Notes under the pieces: generated by a model
Told to the model about the DNA's origin: nothing
Seen by the model: the letters and a program-made list of their open reading frames with translations, nothing else
The model's database searches: none
Program-made: the position numbers and the translations under genes
Assembly: GCA_024640485.1 (NCBI GenBank)
Contig: JAHEEY010000002.1
Coordinates: forward strand, 1 to 27,584
Direction of reading: 5' to 3'
Length of the DNA stretch: 27,584 nt
Source of the DNA: Chloroflexota bacterium
Lineage (GTDB): Bacteria > Chloroflexota > Anaerolineae > Promineifilales > Promineifilaceae
Shown: in pieces, positions 14,729 to 22,956 of the stretch
How the letters are laid out: every line of letters starts with the position of its first letter
Position numbering within the stretch: position 1 is the stretch's first letter

Positions 14729-15772
14729 TCAGCTGCTGCTTAGCTTGGACGCGGCAACAGCCATGACCATGTCCGCCCTGAGCGCTATACAGTTGACCCC
14801 TTGTACTACACCTTCTTTGGGGGGGACTTCACCAGCATTGAACCGAATGATCTTGCCCAGCTGTGAGTTGGCAAAAACATCGTCATCAGCGTTTACAGTG
14901 ACCGCTCCGATCAACTCGTCGGTCTTCATCACCACTTTGCCGCCGGCACCAGGCGCCTTGTTGGCGGAGAACCCGGACATCATCCGGATTGTCCCTTTGC
15001 CGTCACTACCCAGTAGGAATACGCCGCTGTCGGCATTAACTGCCGCTACCGCCATCACGCCGTCCTCCGGCACCACCCGCATTCCTAGACACCCTCTGGT
15101 GGGCACTTGCGTTTCATCAAAGCGGATCCCCTTCCCCTGGCGGGAGGCCATCATCAGTTCCTCGTTGCCGGAGGTCCAGCAGGCGGCGGTCAGGTAGCCG
15201 CCTTCCTTTACATCGTGGAAGGTCATGCCGGGAATCAAGCTGTCCCCCAGATAATTGCTGCGTATCCGGCGCACCCAACCTCGTTGGCTAACCAAGGCGA
15301 CGTAGCTGCCCCCTTTTTCCGGCAGCGCAGCCACAATACGCTCATGGGGGCGAAAGGGCAGCAGCGTTGCCAGCTGCACGCCCCGCCCTCTAACCGGCGA
15401 TTCCGACAGCGCATTGACCGGGATCCGAAAGGCGCGACCGAAATTACTGAAGAGCAGCAGCTGTTCATTCTCGTCGGCAGCTGCTAATAAGGCGGGGTAA
15501 TCGTCCGAGGCTGTTTCCAGGTCGAACACGCCCATACCGCCGCGCCGCTGCCGGACAAAGAGGTGCCGCGGCGTGCGTTTGGCGAATCCGTTTTTGCTGA
15601 TGCTGATCACATTGATGCTTGTCGGCGGTTCGCTCGGTTCAACCACCGAACCAGCCCCAGGGGTGGGGGGAGAAGATCCGGTTAAGCGGGCGACTTCGGC
15701 TTCCAGCGCCTCGATATATTCTTGAATCTCAGGGTCAGTCTGACTGATATCTGGTCGATGGAGATCTGTCAT
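14729..15772 (-). CDS. Stand-alone GyrA/ParC C-terminal beta-propeller protein
   Basis: The protein has 347 residues. It opens with a short predicted coiled coil (PEIQEYIEALEAEVARL, 14-30) and a Pro/Ser/Thr-rich linker to about 51. Six repeats of about 50 residues follow, each with a hydrophobic strand and an 'xxGxxxRI/RF' turn, e.g. SNFGRAFRIP, SQRGWVRRI, SRQGKGIRF, SDGKGTIRM and SQLGKIIRF. This is the DNA-wrapping propeller of gyrase/topoisomerase IV subunit A. Blade 1 has QRRGGMG (75-81), one residue off the gyrase GyrA-box QRRGG(K/R)G. The breakage-reunion domain with the active-site tyrosine is absent. It probably binds or bends DNA; the function is unproven. The start has GGAG 8 nt upstream. 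It ends the acyl-CoA carboxylase gene run, 86 nt after the CYTH gene. Confidence 0.85.
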   Translation of the reverse strand: MTDLHRPDISQTDPEIQEYIEALEAEVARLTGSSPPTPGAGSVVEPSEPPTSINVISISKNGFAKRTPRHLFVRQRRGGMGVFDLETASDDYPALLAAADENEQLLLFSNFGRAFRIPVNALSESPVRGRGVQLATLLPFRPHERIVAALPEKGGSYVALVSQRGWVRRIRSNYLGDSLIPGMTFHDVKEGGYLTAACWTSGNEELMMASRQGKGIRFDETQVPTRGCLGMRVVPEDGVMAVAAVNADSGVFLLGSDGKGTIRMMSGFSANKAPGAGGKVVMKTDELIGAVTVNADDDVFANSQLGKIIRFNAGEVPPKEGVVQGVNCIALRADMVMAVAASKLSSS

Positions 15773-15858
15773 GGCTCTTTCTCCGTTCAAATAAGGTGCA
15801 TGATTCTGTTTATTGCGGTGAAATGGGGCTGGAAACGGAAGCGCTTGATCTTGAAATG

Positions 15859-16491
15859 CTATTCCACTACGTGGGTAGACAGCAGTCTGGTAATGGTATG
15901 CGTTGTATCCGTGAAATTAGCGAAAGTCAAATCATTAAATGTTAGTTGATAATGCTCTTTGGCCATTTCCAGCAGTGCCAGGTAGTTGATGGTCAGCCGT
16001 TTCTGCCAATCCAGGTTCAGGGCCGCCGCCGCCTGTTTGATCGCTGGTTCCGTGCCTTCCAATTCCACAAAATCGCCAAATGGGAGCTCGTCCAAGACAA
16101 TTTCAACCTCTCCCAAGGAAAAGGTCTCCCGGTACTTTTCGTAGGTTTGCCTGGCGGAAAAACCCAGCCGGCGGATGATCGCTGCCGCGGTGTCGAAATC
16201 ATCTACCGTTATCTCCAGCTCTTCCCGCACTTTGGCTTCGCTGTGAATCGCTTCCTGTGAGAGCCCTTTGAAGGTGATGATAGCCCGCTTGTCTTGGCGC
16301 AGCCGAAGCAGCTCGCCGCGCTGCAGCAGGGAATCCTCGACAGTATCATAGCGTACATTCTGCTCCCACACCCGTTCCCGGCGCAGTTTGGCCCCCGCTT
16401 CGATCACCCGATTGCGGACGGCGGTCAGGTTGGCAACCAGAAACTTGACTTCGACTTCCAGGTGGTCAGCTGTTGAAGCTGCGCTGCTCAT
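15859..16491 (-). CDS. CYTH domain protein (class IV adenylate cyclase/triphosphatase-like)
   Basis: The protein has 210 residues. The hallmark E-x-E-x-K is at Glu12-Val-Glu14-Val-Lys16 (HLEVEVKF). Further basic and acidic tunnel residues appear in the strands LLRLRQDKRAIITFKG, REELEITV, KYRETFSLGEVEIVLDELPFGDFVELEG. This last pattern (Y-x-K-x-R, then LD-x-LPxGxFxE-x-EG) is typical of CyaB-type CYTH proteins. Members cleave triphosphates (inorganic triphosphate, thiamine triphosphate) or make cAMP, and sequence alone does not separate these. Its ATGA start overlaps the stop of the biotin-carrier gene, so it is translated with the carboxylase subunits. The C-terminal ~50 residues look like an added helical tail. 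Confidence 0.9.
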   Translation of the reverse strand: MSSAASTADHLEVEVKFLVANLTAVRNRVIEAGAKLRRERVWEQNVRYDTVEDSLLQRGELLRLRQDKRAIITFKGLSQEAIHSEAKVREELEITVDDFDTAAAIIRRLGFSARQTYEKYRETFSLGEVEIVLDELPFGDFVELEGTEPAIKQAAAALNLDWQKRLTINYLALLEMAKEHYQLTFNDLTFANFTDTTHTITRLLSTHVVE

Positions 16492-17021
16492 GCTTCGTCG
16501 CTTTCCTCGCCTTGGGCATCAGGATCGCCAATCAGCACCAGTGTTTGATTCTTTTCCACACCGGCTCCTGCCTGTACGAAGACCCGGCGGACAACGCCGT
16601 CTCGAGGAGCGCGCAGCTCGTTTTCCATCTTCATCGATTCAAGGATGATGACCTTGTCTCCCTTGCTGACATGCTCCCCTTCGCTGACCGGTACCGCTAC
16701 GATGATGCCGGGCATTGGCGAGATGATATTGACATCACCTGAGACCGTGGCCACAGTTCCCCTGGCTTTGGCCAGTCGGAAGGCCCTTTCATCCTGGACC
16801 TGCACTTCATACAGCTCGCCCCTAATTAGCACTTCCCAGGTGTCCTCCCGCTCCTCAACCAATCCTTCCAGGGAGCGGTTGTTCAGCAGCAGAGAGTAGA
16901 CACTGCCTTCAGGGGAGGGTTGAAAATCGATATCATAGCGCTCCCCGTTGACCAGGATCTTATTATCATGGTCGATTTCAATCGTGTATTGTTGGTCGCC
17001 TACGGTCGTAAAATATTTCAT
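16488..17021 (-). CDS. Biotin carboxyl carrier subunit of acyl-CoA carboxylase
   Basis: The protein has 177 residues. The C-terminal ~75 form a biotinyl/lipoyl domain with the biotin attachment motif ESMKMEN, Lys131 being the modified residue, preceded by the hinge NIISPMPGIIVAV. The N-terminal ~85 residues are a beta-rich region containing YTIEIDHDNKILVNGERYDI, like the linker/BT domain that in propionyl- and methylcrotonyl-CoA carboxylases joins biotin carboxylase to the carrier. It shuttles CO2 from biotin carboxylase to the carboxyltransferase in the cytosol. It lies 62 nt after the biotin carboxylase gene and overlaps the CYTH gene by 4 nt. No Shine-Dalgarno sequence precedes the ATG. 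The protein ends in an acidic tail. Confidence 0.93.
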   Translation of the reverse strand: MKYFTTVGDQQYTIEIDHDNKILVNGERYDIDFQPSPEGSVYSLLLNNRSLEGLVEEREDTWEVLIRGELYEVQVQDERAFRLAKARGTVATVSGDVNIISPMPGIIVAVPVSEGEHVSKGDKVIILESMKMENELRAPRDGVVRRVFVQAGAGVEKNQTLVLIGDPDAQGEESDEA

Positions 17022-17083
17022 CTTGGTTCAACTAATGATTTGGGCTTTCCGGCACGGCGCCATCACCTGCCCCGGTATAGATC

Positions 17084-18604
17084 TTACTTCTGCAGCCGTT
17101 CCCAGCGGCCGAGCCATTTCCAGTTGCTGGTGTCCCGATCTCCTGGAGCCACGATCTGGCTCGCTTTTTGGCCCTGTTGGTGAGCCACCAAGGTCGCCAA
17201 AATCGCCGCATCCAGCTGATGAGGCGCTTCCCGTTCATCCATGCTGAAACGTTCTTCCACGAAAGAGGTGTCAAACTGACCGGTCAAGAACCGGTGACTG
17301 TCCATCATATGTTGGTGGAAGGGAATGTTGGTCTTGACGCCCATGATCCGGTATTCCTCTAGCGCCCGCCGCATCCTCAGCACCGCTTCCGACCGGGTCT
17401 CACCATAGCAGACCAGTTTGCTGAGCATGGAATCATAGTATGGGGTTACCTCGTAGCCAGGGAAAACGCCGGTGTCCACCCGCACCCCTGGTCCAGTCGG
17501 CAGTCGACTGGCGGTTATCTGTCCGGTTGACGGCAGGTAGTTGTTGTACGGATCTTCGGCGTTGATCCGGCACTCAATAGCCCATCCGCTCATTTTGACG
17601 TCAGCTTGATTAATTCGCAGCCGGCGTCCGCGGCTGATGCGCAGCTGTTCCTGTACGATGTCGATGCCGGTGACCAATTCCGTCACCGGATGCTCTACCT
17701 GCAGACGGGTATTCATTTCCAGAAAATAGAAGTTCTTATCTCGATCCACCAGGAATTCGATCGTGCCTGCATTGACATAATCAACGGCTCTGGCGGCGGC
17801 AACGGCCACTTCGCCCATCTGCTGTCTGAGCTTTTCGTCAACTACGTAAGACGGGGACTCCTCAATCAGTTTCTGGTGGCGCCGCTGCAGCGAGCACTCA
17901 CGTTCGCCCAAATGAATGATGTTGCCGTCCATATCAGCCAGCAGCTGAATCTCAATGTGCCGGGCGCCGACCAGCATCTTTTCCAGATAAACCGTATCGT
18001 CGCCGAATGCCGCCATGGCCTCTCTGCGCGCCGCGGCGATGGAGTCGGCCAAATCCGCCGATTTGTGTACCGGTCGCATCCCTTTGCCTCCGCCGCCGGC
18101 AGATGCTTTTACCAGAAGCGGGTAGCCGATATCTTCAGCTGCCTGGATCAGCGCCGCGTCGTCCAGCCCCGGTTCGGTCCCAGGGACGATGGGCACGCCA
18201 GCTGCTTTTACAGTTTGGCGAGCCGTTTGCTTATCGCCCATCACCCGGATGGCATTGACCGGCGGCCCTACAAAGACCAACCCGGCATCCAGGCACGCCT
18301 GGGCAAATTCGGCCCGTTCGGCTAGAAAGCCGTATCCTGGATGGACCGCTTCCGCGCCAGATTGCTTGGCGACTTCAATGATTTTGTCAATCAGCAGATA
18401 ACTGTCGCGAGCCGGAGGCGGGCCGATGTAATACGCTTCATGCGCCTGGCGAACGTGCATCGCGTTGCGGTCGGCATCAGAGAAGATGGCCACGGTGCGG
18501 ATGCCCAGCTCATGACAGGCCCGCAGAATGCGCATCGCGATTTCGCCCCGGTTGGCGATCAGCAGCTTATTGAAATTCTTAGGAATCAGTGTATCAGTGT
18601 TCAT
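17084..18604 (-). CDS. accC: Biotin carboxylase subunit of acyl-CoA carboxylase
   Basis: The protein has 506 residues, about 50 longer than E. coli AccC. It carboxylates the biotin on the carrier protein using ATP and bicarbonate. Visible features are the N-terminal domain FNKLLIANRGEIAMRILRACHELG, HPGYGFLAE, the ATP-grasp glycine loop ASAGGGGKGMR, ERECSLQRRHQKLIEE, and FLEMNTRLQVEHPVTE with metal and catalytic residues, then the C-terminal biotin carboxylase domain through VCYGETR. The last ~60 residues (after FHQHMMDSHRF) match the extension common in propionyl/methylcrotonyl-type subunits. No ribosome site is visible before the ATG. It follows the carboxyltransferase gene by 62 nt. The gene name is used in the broad sense; pccA-type is equally possible. 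Confidence 0.95.
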   Translation of the reverse strand: MNTDTLIPKNFNKLLIANRGEIAMRILRACHELGIRTVAIFSDADRNAMHVRQAHEAYYIGPPPARDSYLLIDKIIEVAKQSGAEAVHPGYGFLAERAEFAQACLDAGLVFVGPPVNAIRVMGDKQTARQTVKAAGVPIVPGTEPGLDDAALIQAAEDIGYPLLVKASAGGGGKGMRPVHKSADLADSIAAARREAMAAFGDDTVYLEKMLVGARHIEIQLLADMDGNIIHLGERECSLQRRHQKLIEESPSYVVDEKLRQQMGEVAVAAARAVDYVNAGTIEFLVDRDKNFYFLEMNTRLQVEHPVTELVTGIDIVQEQLRISRGRRLRINQADVKMSGWAIECRINAEDPYNNYLPSTGQITASRLPTGPGVRVDTGVFPGYEVTPYYDSMLSKLVCYGETRSEAVLRMRRALEEYRIMGVKTNIPFHQHMMDSHRFLTGQFDTSFVEERFSMDEREAPHQLDAAILATLVAHQQGQKASQIVAPGDRDTSNWKWLGRWERLQK

Positions 18605-18666
18605 GTTCTTGCATTCATGCGCTCAAGGCCAATGGTCAACCGTCCGCCGGCCTGGAGAGAGAAGCC

Positions 18667-20211
18667 TTACAGCGGCATGTTTCCGTGTTTCTTCGGCGGG
18701 TTCTGGTCTCGTTTGTTCTGCAGCATATTGAGCGCGTTGATCAGCCGCGGCCTGGTCTCGCTAGGCTCGATGACATCATCGATGTAGCCTCGCTGGGCGG
18801 CGACATAGGGATTGGCGAACCGCTCCCGATATTCTTCGGTCAGCTCTGCGCGCCGGCCCACTGGATCTTCCGTGCCGTTCAGTTCACGCCGGTGGATGAT
18901 ATTGACCGCGCCCTCGGAGCCCATGACCGCGATTCGGGCGGTGGGCCAGGCCAGGTTTAGATCCGCACGGATATGCTTGCTGTTCATGACGCAGTAGGCG
19001 CCGCCGTACGCTTTACGGGTAACTACGGTGATCTTGGGCACGGTAGCCTCGCAGAAAGCATAAAGCAGTTTGGCGCCGTGGCGAATGATGCCGCCATGTT
19101 CCTGATCGATGCCTGGCAAGAATCCGGGCACATCCTCGAAGACCACCAGCGGGATATTGAAGCTGTCGCAGAACCGGACAAATCGGGCCGCTTTTTCGCT
19201 GGCATTGATATCCAGAACACCCGCCAGGACCATTGGTTGGTTGGCAACAACCCCGATGCTGAAGCCGCCCAGTCGGGCAAAGCCAACCACAATGTTTTGG
19301 CCGTACTCTTCTTGGATTTCGTAAAACTCGCCGTTGTCGACGATCAAGTCAATGACTTCTTTGATGTCATAGGGTTTGTTGGGATTGTCGGGGACGATGG
19401 TATCCAGGGCCGCCTCTGTGCGTAAGGTATCATCCTTGGTCGCTTTGAAGGGGGGATCCTCCATATTGTTGGACGGCAGGTAGCTCATTAATTCTCGGAT
19501 TAGGAAGAGACAGTCCGCCTCGGAATCCGTCGCCATGTGAGCCACGCCGCTCTTGCTGCAGTGGGTCATCGCCCCGCCGAGCTCTTCGAATGTCACTTCT
19601 TCACCAGTCACTGTCTTGACCACATCTGGCCCGGTGATGAACATATGGCTTGTCTTTTTGACCATGAAGATGTAATCAGTTAGCGCCGGTGAGTAGACGG
19701 CGCCGCCGGCGCAGGGCCCCATGATGGCGCTGATCTGCGGCACGACGCCAGAGGCCAAGGTGTTGCGCAGGAAGATATCCGCGTAGCCTCCCAGGCTGAC
19801 CACACCTTCCTGAATACGGGCGCCGCCGGAATCATTCAGGCCGATGATGGGCGCGCCGTTGCGCATAGCCATGTCCATGATCTTGCATACTTTTTCAGCA
19901 TGGACTTCACTCAGGCTGCCGCCAAACACGGTGAAATCCTGGCTGAAGACGTAGACCAGCCGCCCGCTGATAGTGCCCCAGCCGGTGACCACGCTGTCGC
20001 CCATGATCTCGTTCTTATCCATACCGAATTTGCGTTCGCGGTGTACCACAAACGCGTCCGTCTCATGGAAGGAACCTTTGTCCAGAAGCAGATCGAGGCG
20101 TTCGCGGGCGGTCAGCTTGCCGGCGGCTTTCTGCTTGGCGATGCGTTCCGCACCACCCCCTTTCTGGGATTCTGCCTTTAGTTCACGTAACTGATCGATT
20201 TTTGGATTCAT
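18667..20211 (-). CDS. Acyl-CoA carboxylase carboxyltransferase subunit (PccB/MmdA type)
   Basis: The protein has 514 residues, the fused alpha/beta carboxyltransferase form rather than separate AccA and AccD. It moves CO2 from carboxybiotin to acetyl-CoA or propionyl-CoA, giving malonyl- or methylmalonyl-CoA. Family motifs in order are GKLTARERLDLLLDKGSF (31-48), the first oxyanion region NDSGGARIQEGV, GPCAGGAVYSPALTD, and in the second crotonase-like half GFLPGIDQEHGGIIRHGAK and KAYGGAYCVMNSK. Adjacent biotin carboxylase and carrier genes make a full carboxylase more likely than a sodium-pumping decarboxylase. Acyl-chain specificity cannot be read safely. The ATG has no clear Shine-Dalgarno sequence. 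It lies 40 nt after the small membrane-protein gene. Confidence 0.94.
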   Translation of the reverse strand: MNPKIDQLRELKAESQKGGGAERIAKQKAAGKLTARERLDLLLDKGSFHETDAFVVHRERKFGMDKNEIMGDSVVTGWGTISGRLVYVFSQDFTVFGGSLSEVHAEKVCKIMDMAMRNGAPIIGLNDSGGARIQEGVVSLGGYADIFLRNTLASGVVPQISAIMGPCAGGAVYSPALTDYIFMVKKTSHMFITGPDVVKTVTGEEVTFEELGGAMTHCSKSGVAHMATDSEADCLFLIRELMSYLPSNNMEDPPFKATKDDTLRTEAALDTIVPDNPNKPYDIKEVIDLIVDNGEFYEIQEEYGQNIVVGFARLGGFSIGVVANQPMVLAGVLDINASEKAARFVRFCDSFNIPLVVFEDVPGFLPGIDQEHGGIIRHGAKLLYAFCEATVPKITVVTRKAYGGAYCVMNSKHIRADLNLAWPTARIAVMGSEGAVNIIHRRELNGTEDPVGRRAELTEEYRERFANPYVAAQRGYIDDVIEPSETRPRLINALNMLQNKRDQNPPKKHGNMPL

Positions 20212-20251
20212 ACTTAACAGTTCGTTGGATTTGGAGCATGCCGGCAGCGAC

Positions 20252-20707
20252 CTACAGACGGTTCGGCGTCAGCTGCGCTCCAAGTGTCCTTTCCTTGAAA
20301 TAAGATGTGGCGGCCAGCCTGTTCAAGGCCCAATAGGCAAATGCCGTCATGCCCCCATAGGTGATGCTGTTAAGCATCCAGCTACGACGAGCGCCAGGCG
20401 CCTGGACGAAAATCAACAGTAGGCCAAGTTCAATTAAACCATATAATAAAAGCGAAATAGGAATGGTTTGACGGGTTCTTGGTCGTCCTCTTCGCAAAGC
20501 GATGGTCAGGCCAAAGAAAATGAGTGCCCAAACCAGGGCGATGATCAACCTGATTCGTGGGTCTGGGATGATCTCCAATGCCAACAGCATACTCATTTGC
20601 TGGGCTATCGCGATAGCCCGCCCGGTATTCCATCCTCCTAAAAGGAAAACACCCCAAAGCGTAATAGTTACGGCACGGGGCCTTCTTGGCGTGGGAGAAT
20701 TGATCAT
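20252..20707 (-). CDS. Small multi-pass membrane protein of unknown function
   Basis: The protein has 151 residues. It has a basic N terminus (RRPRAV) and probable membrane segments at about 12-26, 52-71, 82-102 and 111-128. Basic loops RRGRPRTRQ and ARR between them suggest internal orientation by the positive-inside rule. I recognise no family. It is the first gene before the carboxyltransferase gene, on the same strand and 40 nt away, so it is probably in the same transcript. Its ATG lies only 8 nt after a TATAAT element, so its mRNA would start at or just before the initiation codon. No ribosome site precedes it. Confidence 0.7.
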   Translation of the reverse strand: MINSPTPRRPRAVTITLWGVFLLGGWNTGRAIAIAQQMSMLLALEIIPDPRIRLIIALVWALIFFGLTIALRRGRPRTRQTIPISLLLYGLIELGLLLIFVQAPGARRSWMLNSITYGGMTAFAYWALNRLAATSYFKERTLGAQLTPNRL

Positions 20708-20715
20708 TACTTTAG

Positions 20716-20744
20716 ATTATAGAAGGGTGCTGGGCGCGCGACAA
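20716..20744 (-). promoter_or_regulatory. Promoter of the acyl-CoA carboxylase operon
   Basis: On the minus strand TTGTCG (20739-20744) is 17 bp from a perfect TATAAT (20716-20721). The expected start of transcription, about 7 nt further, falls within about 2 nt of the ATG at 20707. This predicts a leaderless mRNA. Confidence 0.65.
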
Positions 20745-20828
20745 GAAGCGAGGCCCCGGACTGGAACCGCGCGGGGAAGCTGCCTCAAATAAAACAAGGG
20801 TGCGGCACGTGAAGGAAAGGAGTATCTC

Positions 20829-21800
20829 ATGGGCTTTCAAGGTGATCATCGGCCAGCTGCGGCGAGCGGCGGACAAGGCCGGCAGCGGAGTTGGCTGTTC
20901 TGGCTTGGGTTGGGTGCGGGTGCCCTTATCATCATCGCAATGTGCCTGTTTGGAGCTTATTTTATCGTCCAACGGTTCCAGAACCGCGTTTCGGTGCCGC
21001 CCCCGCCGCTGATACTGCCCACGTCTCCGGTGTCCACTCAGACCAGCTCCCAAGCAATCGCGACCCCGGTGACGGCAGCTGCTACCGCCACGGTTAGAGC
21101 CGAAGCCCCGCTGCCGGAAGCGACGTCAACCCCTGCACCGCCCCCGAGCGGCGCCAACAATGTGCTCGCGGATCGGGTCTCGTCAGCGCCGGCTATCGAC
21201 GGCCGTCTGGACGGATGGGAGCCAGTGGCGGTCTTCGACTCTCGGTACCTGGTTTATCGCGCTGACAGCTGGGACGGCACTGAGGATGTTTCTGTCTTGT
21301 GGCGTTTGTCCTGGGACGAGGACAACCTCTATGTCGCCGCCGAGGTGATCGATGATCGCCACGTGCAGAACTACGTCGGGAACCAAATTTTCAGAGGGGA
21401 CAGCCTAGAGCTGCAGTTTGACACCGACCGTGAGGGTGATTACGGCAGCGCCGTCAGCCCCGACGACTTTCAGATCATATTATCGCCTGGGGATTTTGCG
21501 GACGCAGCCCCATCCGCATTTCGTTTTCAAGGGACCGACCAGGGCCTTATCCGCGATGCCGCCGGCTCGCATCATATCACCCTGGCTGCCGCGGTGACCA
21601 GTATCGGCTATACCCTGGAAGCCGCCATCCCCTGGGCCGATCTCAATCTTCAGCCGGCATCCGGGCTTGTGCTGGGCGCCGCTTTCAATGTGAATGACAA
21701 CGATACCCCAGGATCGGCGGGCCAGGAAACGATGAAATCCAATGTACCAGACAGGCGGCTTGCAGACCCGACCAGCTGGGGCACGCTGCAGTTGAGGTAA
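20829..21800 (+). CDS. Membrane-anchored CBM9-like domain protein
   Basis: The protein has 323 residues. A Gln/Gly/Arg-rich cytoplasmic N terminus is followed by one transmembrane segment (about 22-47), a Pro/Thr/Ala-rich spacer (56-108), and a C-terminal beta-sandwich like family 9 carbohydrate-binding modules. Supporting pattern: APAIDGRLDGWEPV, LWRLSWDEDNLYVAAEVIDD, RGDSLELQFDTDREGDY, GYTLEAAIPWADL and LGAAFNVNDND. In this family the domain binds sugar chains or haem-like ligands outside the cell; the ligand is unknown here. The ATG has AAAGGAG 6 nt upstream. It is divergent from the carboxylase operon and convergent with the ABC ATPase, 16 nt away, so it stands alone. Confidence 0.82.
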   Translation: MGFQGDHRPAAASGGQGRQRSWLFWLGLGAGALIIIAMCLFGAYFIVQRFQNRVSVPPPPLILPTSPVSTQTSSQAIATPVTAAATATVRAEAPLPEATSTPAPPPSGANNVLADRVSSAPAIDGRLDGWEPVAVFDSRYLVYRADSWDGTEDVSVLWRLSWDEDNLYVAAEVIDDRHVQNYVGNQIFRGDSLELQFDTDREGDYGSAVSPDDFQIILSPGDFADAAPSAFRFQGTDQGLIRDAAGSHHITLAAAVTSIGYTLEAAIPWADLNLQPASGLVLGAAFNVNDNDTPGSAGQETMKSNVPDRRLADPTSWGTLQLR

Positions 21801-21816
21801 GGTCGCTGCCGGGTCG

Positions 21817-22794
21817 TTATTCGTCTGCGGTGAAATGGGCGAATACTTCTTCCAGGGTAGGGGTTGTGCTTTCGGCCGAGTGAATGTTGATCTGGCGCTG
21901 GCGCAGAAAGTCCAGCAGCTGGTTGAGCCTCATATCCCCCTCGGCACTGTCAAAGCGCAGCCGGCTGCGGCTGTCGTCAAGGTTGTGGGCCAAAGCCGGT
22001 ATCATCCCCTGAAGGTCGGCCACTAATGATTGTTCCAGCTTGTCTACTGTGACAGTATGGTGGCGCTGTGGTTGAAGCCGGCTGCGCAGCTCCTTGGGAG
22101 TGCCGTCAGCCCGGATTTGACCTTGATGCATTAAGGCGACTTGTTGACATAACTTCTCGGCTTCACTCAAATCGTGGGTGATCAGGAAGAAAGTCATCCC
22201 TTGCTGCTGCATCATATCCAACAGCAGTTGGTGCAGCCGTTGGCTGCCGTTTGGGTCCAGGCTGCGGCTGGGCTCATCCAGGAAAAGAATTCGGGGTTGG
22301 TGCAGCAGGCTGCGAGCAATGGACAGCCGCTGTTTCATGCCGCTGGAGAATTCACTGAAGCGCCGGTCGGCTGATTCGGTCAATTGGACCTGGGCCAGAA
22401 CTAAATTGATGCGCTCCTGGGCCTGCCGCCCGCTCAGCCCATGCAGCGCAGCGAAAAATGCCAAATTGCGCCGGGCCGACAGCCGCCAGTAGAAGCTGCG
22501 TTCATCTGATACCACCAGCCCCACTGAGGCACGAATGGATCGCATATCCTCTAGCGGGTAGCCGCTCACCTGGGCAGTTCCGCTGCTGGGTGAAATCAAG
22601 GTACACAGCATTTTGACTAAGGTTGTCTTCCCGGCGCCATTGGGGCCCAACAAGCCAAACATCTGGCCAGACGGGATGGACAACGATACCTTGGAAACAG
22701 CCAGAACCGGCTCGGATTGGGATTTCTTGCCCCAACCGTTGGCGCCTTCAAACTGTTTGCTGAGCTGGTCCGTTTCAATCGCGATCGCAGTCAT
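21817..22794 (-). CDS. ABC transporter ATP-binding protein (ABC-2 type)
   Basis: The protein has 325 residues. Walker A GPNGAGKTT is at 50-58, the signature is a variant FSSGMKQRL at about 149-157, Walker B ILFLDEPSRSLD follows, and the switch histidine is His207 in ITHDLSEAE. The stretch VVSDERSFYWRLSARRNL after the Q-loop is typical of ATPases that pair with ABC-2 permeases exporting drugs, polysaccharides or lipids. The last ~80 residues form a regulatory extension like that of DrrA/NatA proteins. No permease gene lies on either side in the window, so the partner is encoded elsewhere. Start choice: ATG 22794 begins the domain; an in-frame TTG at 22830 is possible. Neither has a strong ribosome site. 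Confidence 0.92.
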   Translation of the reverse strand: MTAIAIETDQLSKQFEGANGWGKKSQSEPVLAVSKVSLSIPSGQMFGLLGPNGAGKTTLVKMLCTLISPSSGTAQVSGYPLEDMRSIRASVGLVVSDERSFYWRLSARRNLAFFAALHGLSGRQAQERINLVLAQVQLTESADRRFSEFSSGMKQRLSIARSLLHQPRILFLDEPSRSLDPNGSQRLHQLLLDMMQQQGMTFFLITHDLSEAEKLCQQVALMHQGQIRADGTPKELRSRLQPQRHHTVTVDKLEQSLVADLQGMIPALAHNLDDSRSRLRFDSAEGDMRLNQLLDFLRQRQINIHSAESTTPTLEEVFAHFTADE

Positions 22795-22865
22795 TGACAG
22801 CAAGTCTACGAGATAGCAATCTGCTGTCAAGTAGCTTGCGACCGCCCTTTTCGGAGACTGACTTG

Positions 22866-22895
22866 TTGCTCAGTATCCGCTTTTCGGGATAAAAT
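22866..22895 (+). promoter_or_regulatory. Probable promoter of the NifU-like gene
   Basis: TTGCTC at 22866-22871 is 18 bp from TAAAAT at 22890-22895, about 60 nt before the start codon. Confidence 0.45.
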
Positions 22896-22956
22896 GCTTC
22901 ATGTAATCGGGAAATGTTCTCGAGATTACCGGAACAAATGGCAAGGAGAATGGCTG

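Noticed and set aside
17606..18325. A 239-codon plus-strand open frame
   Set aside because: It lies fully inside and antisense to the biotin carboxylase gene, whose protein is unmistakable. It is a GC-rich shadow frame.
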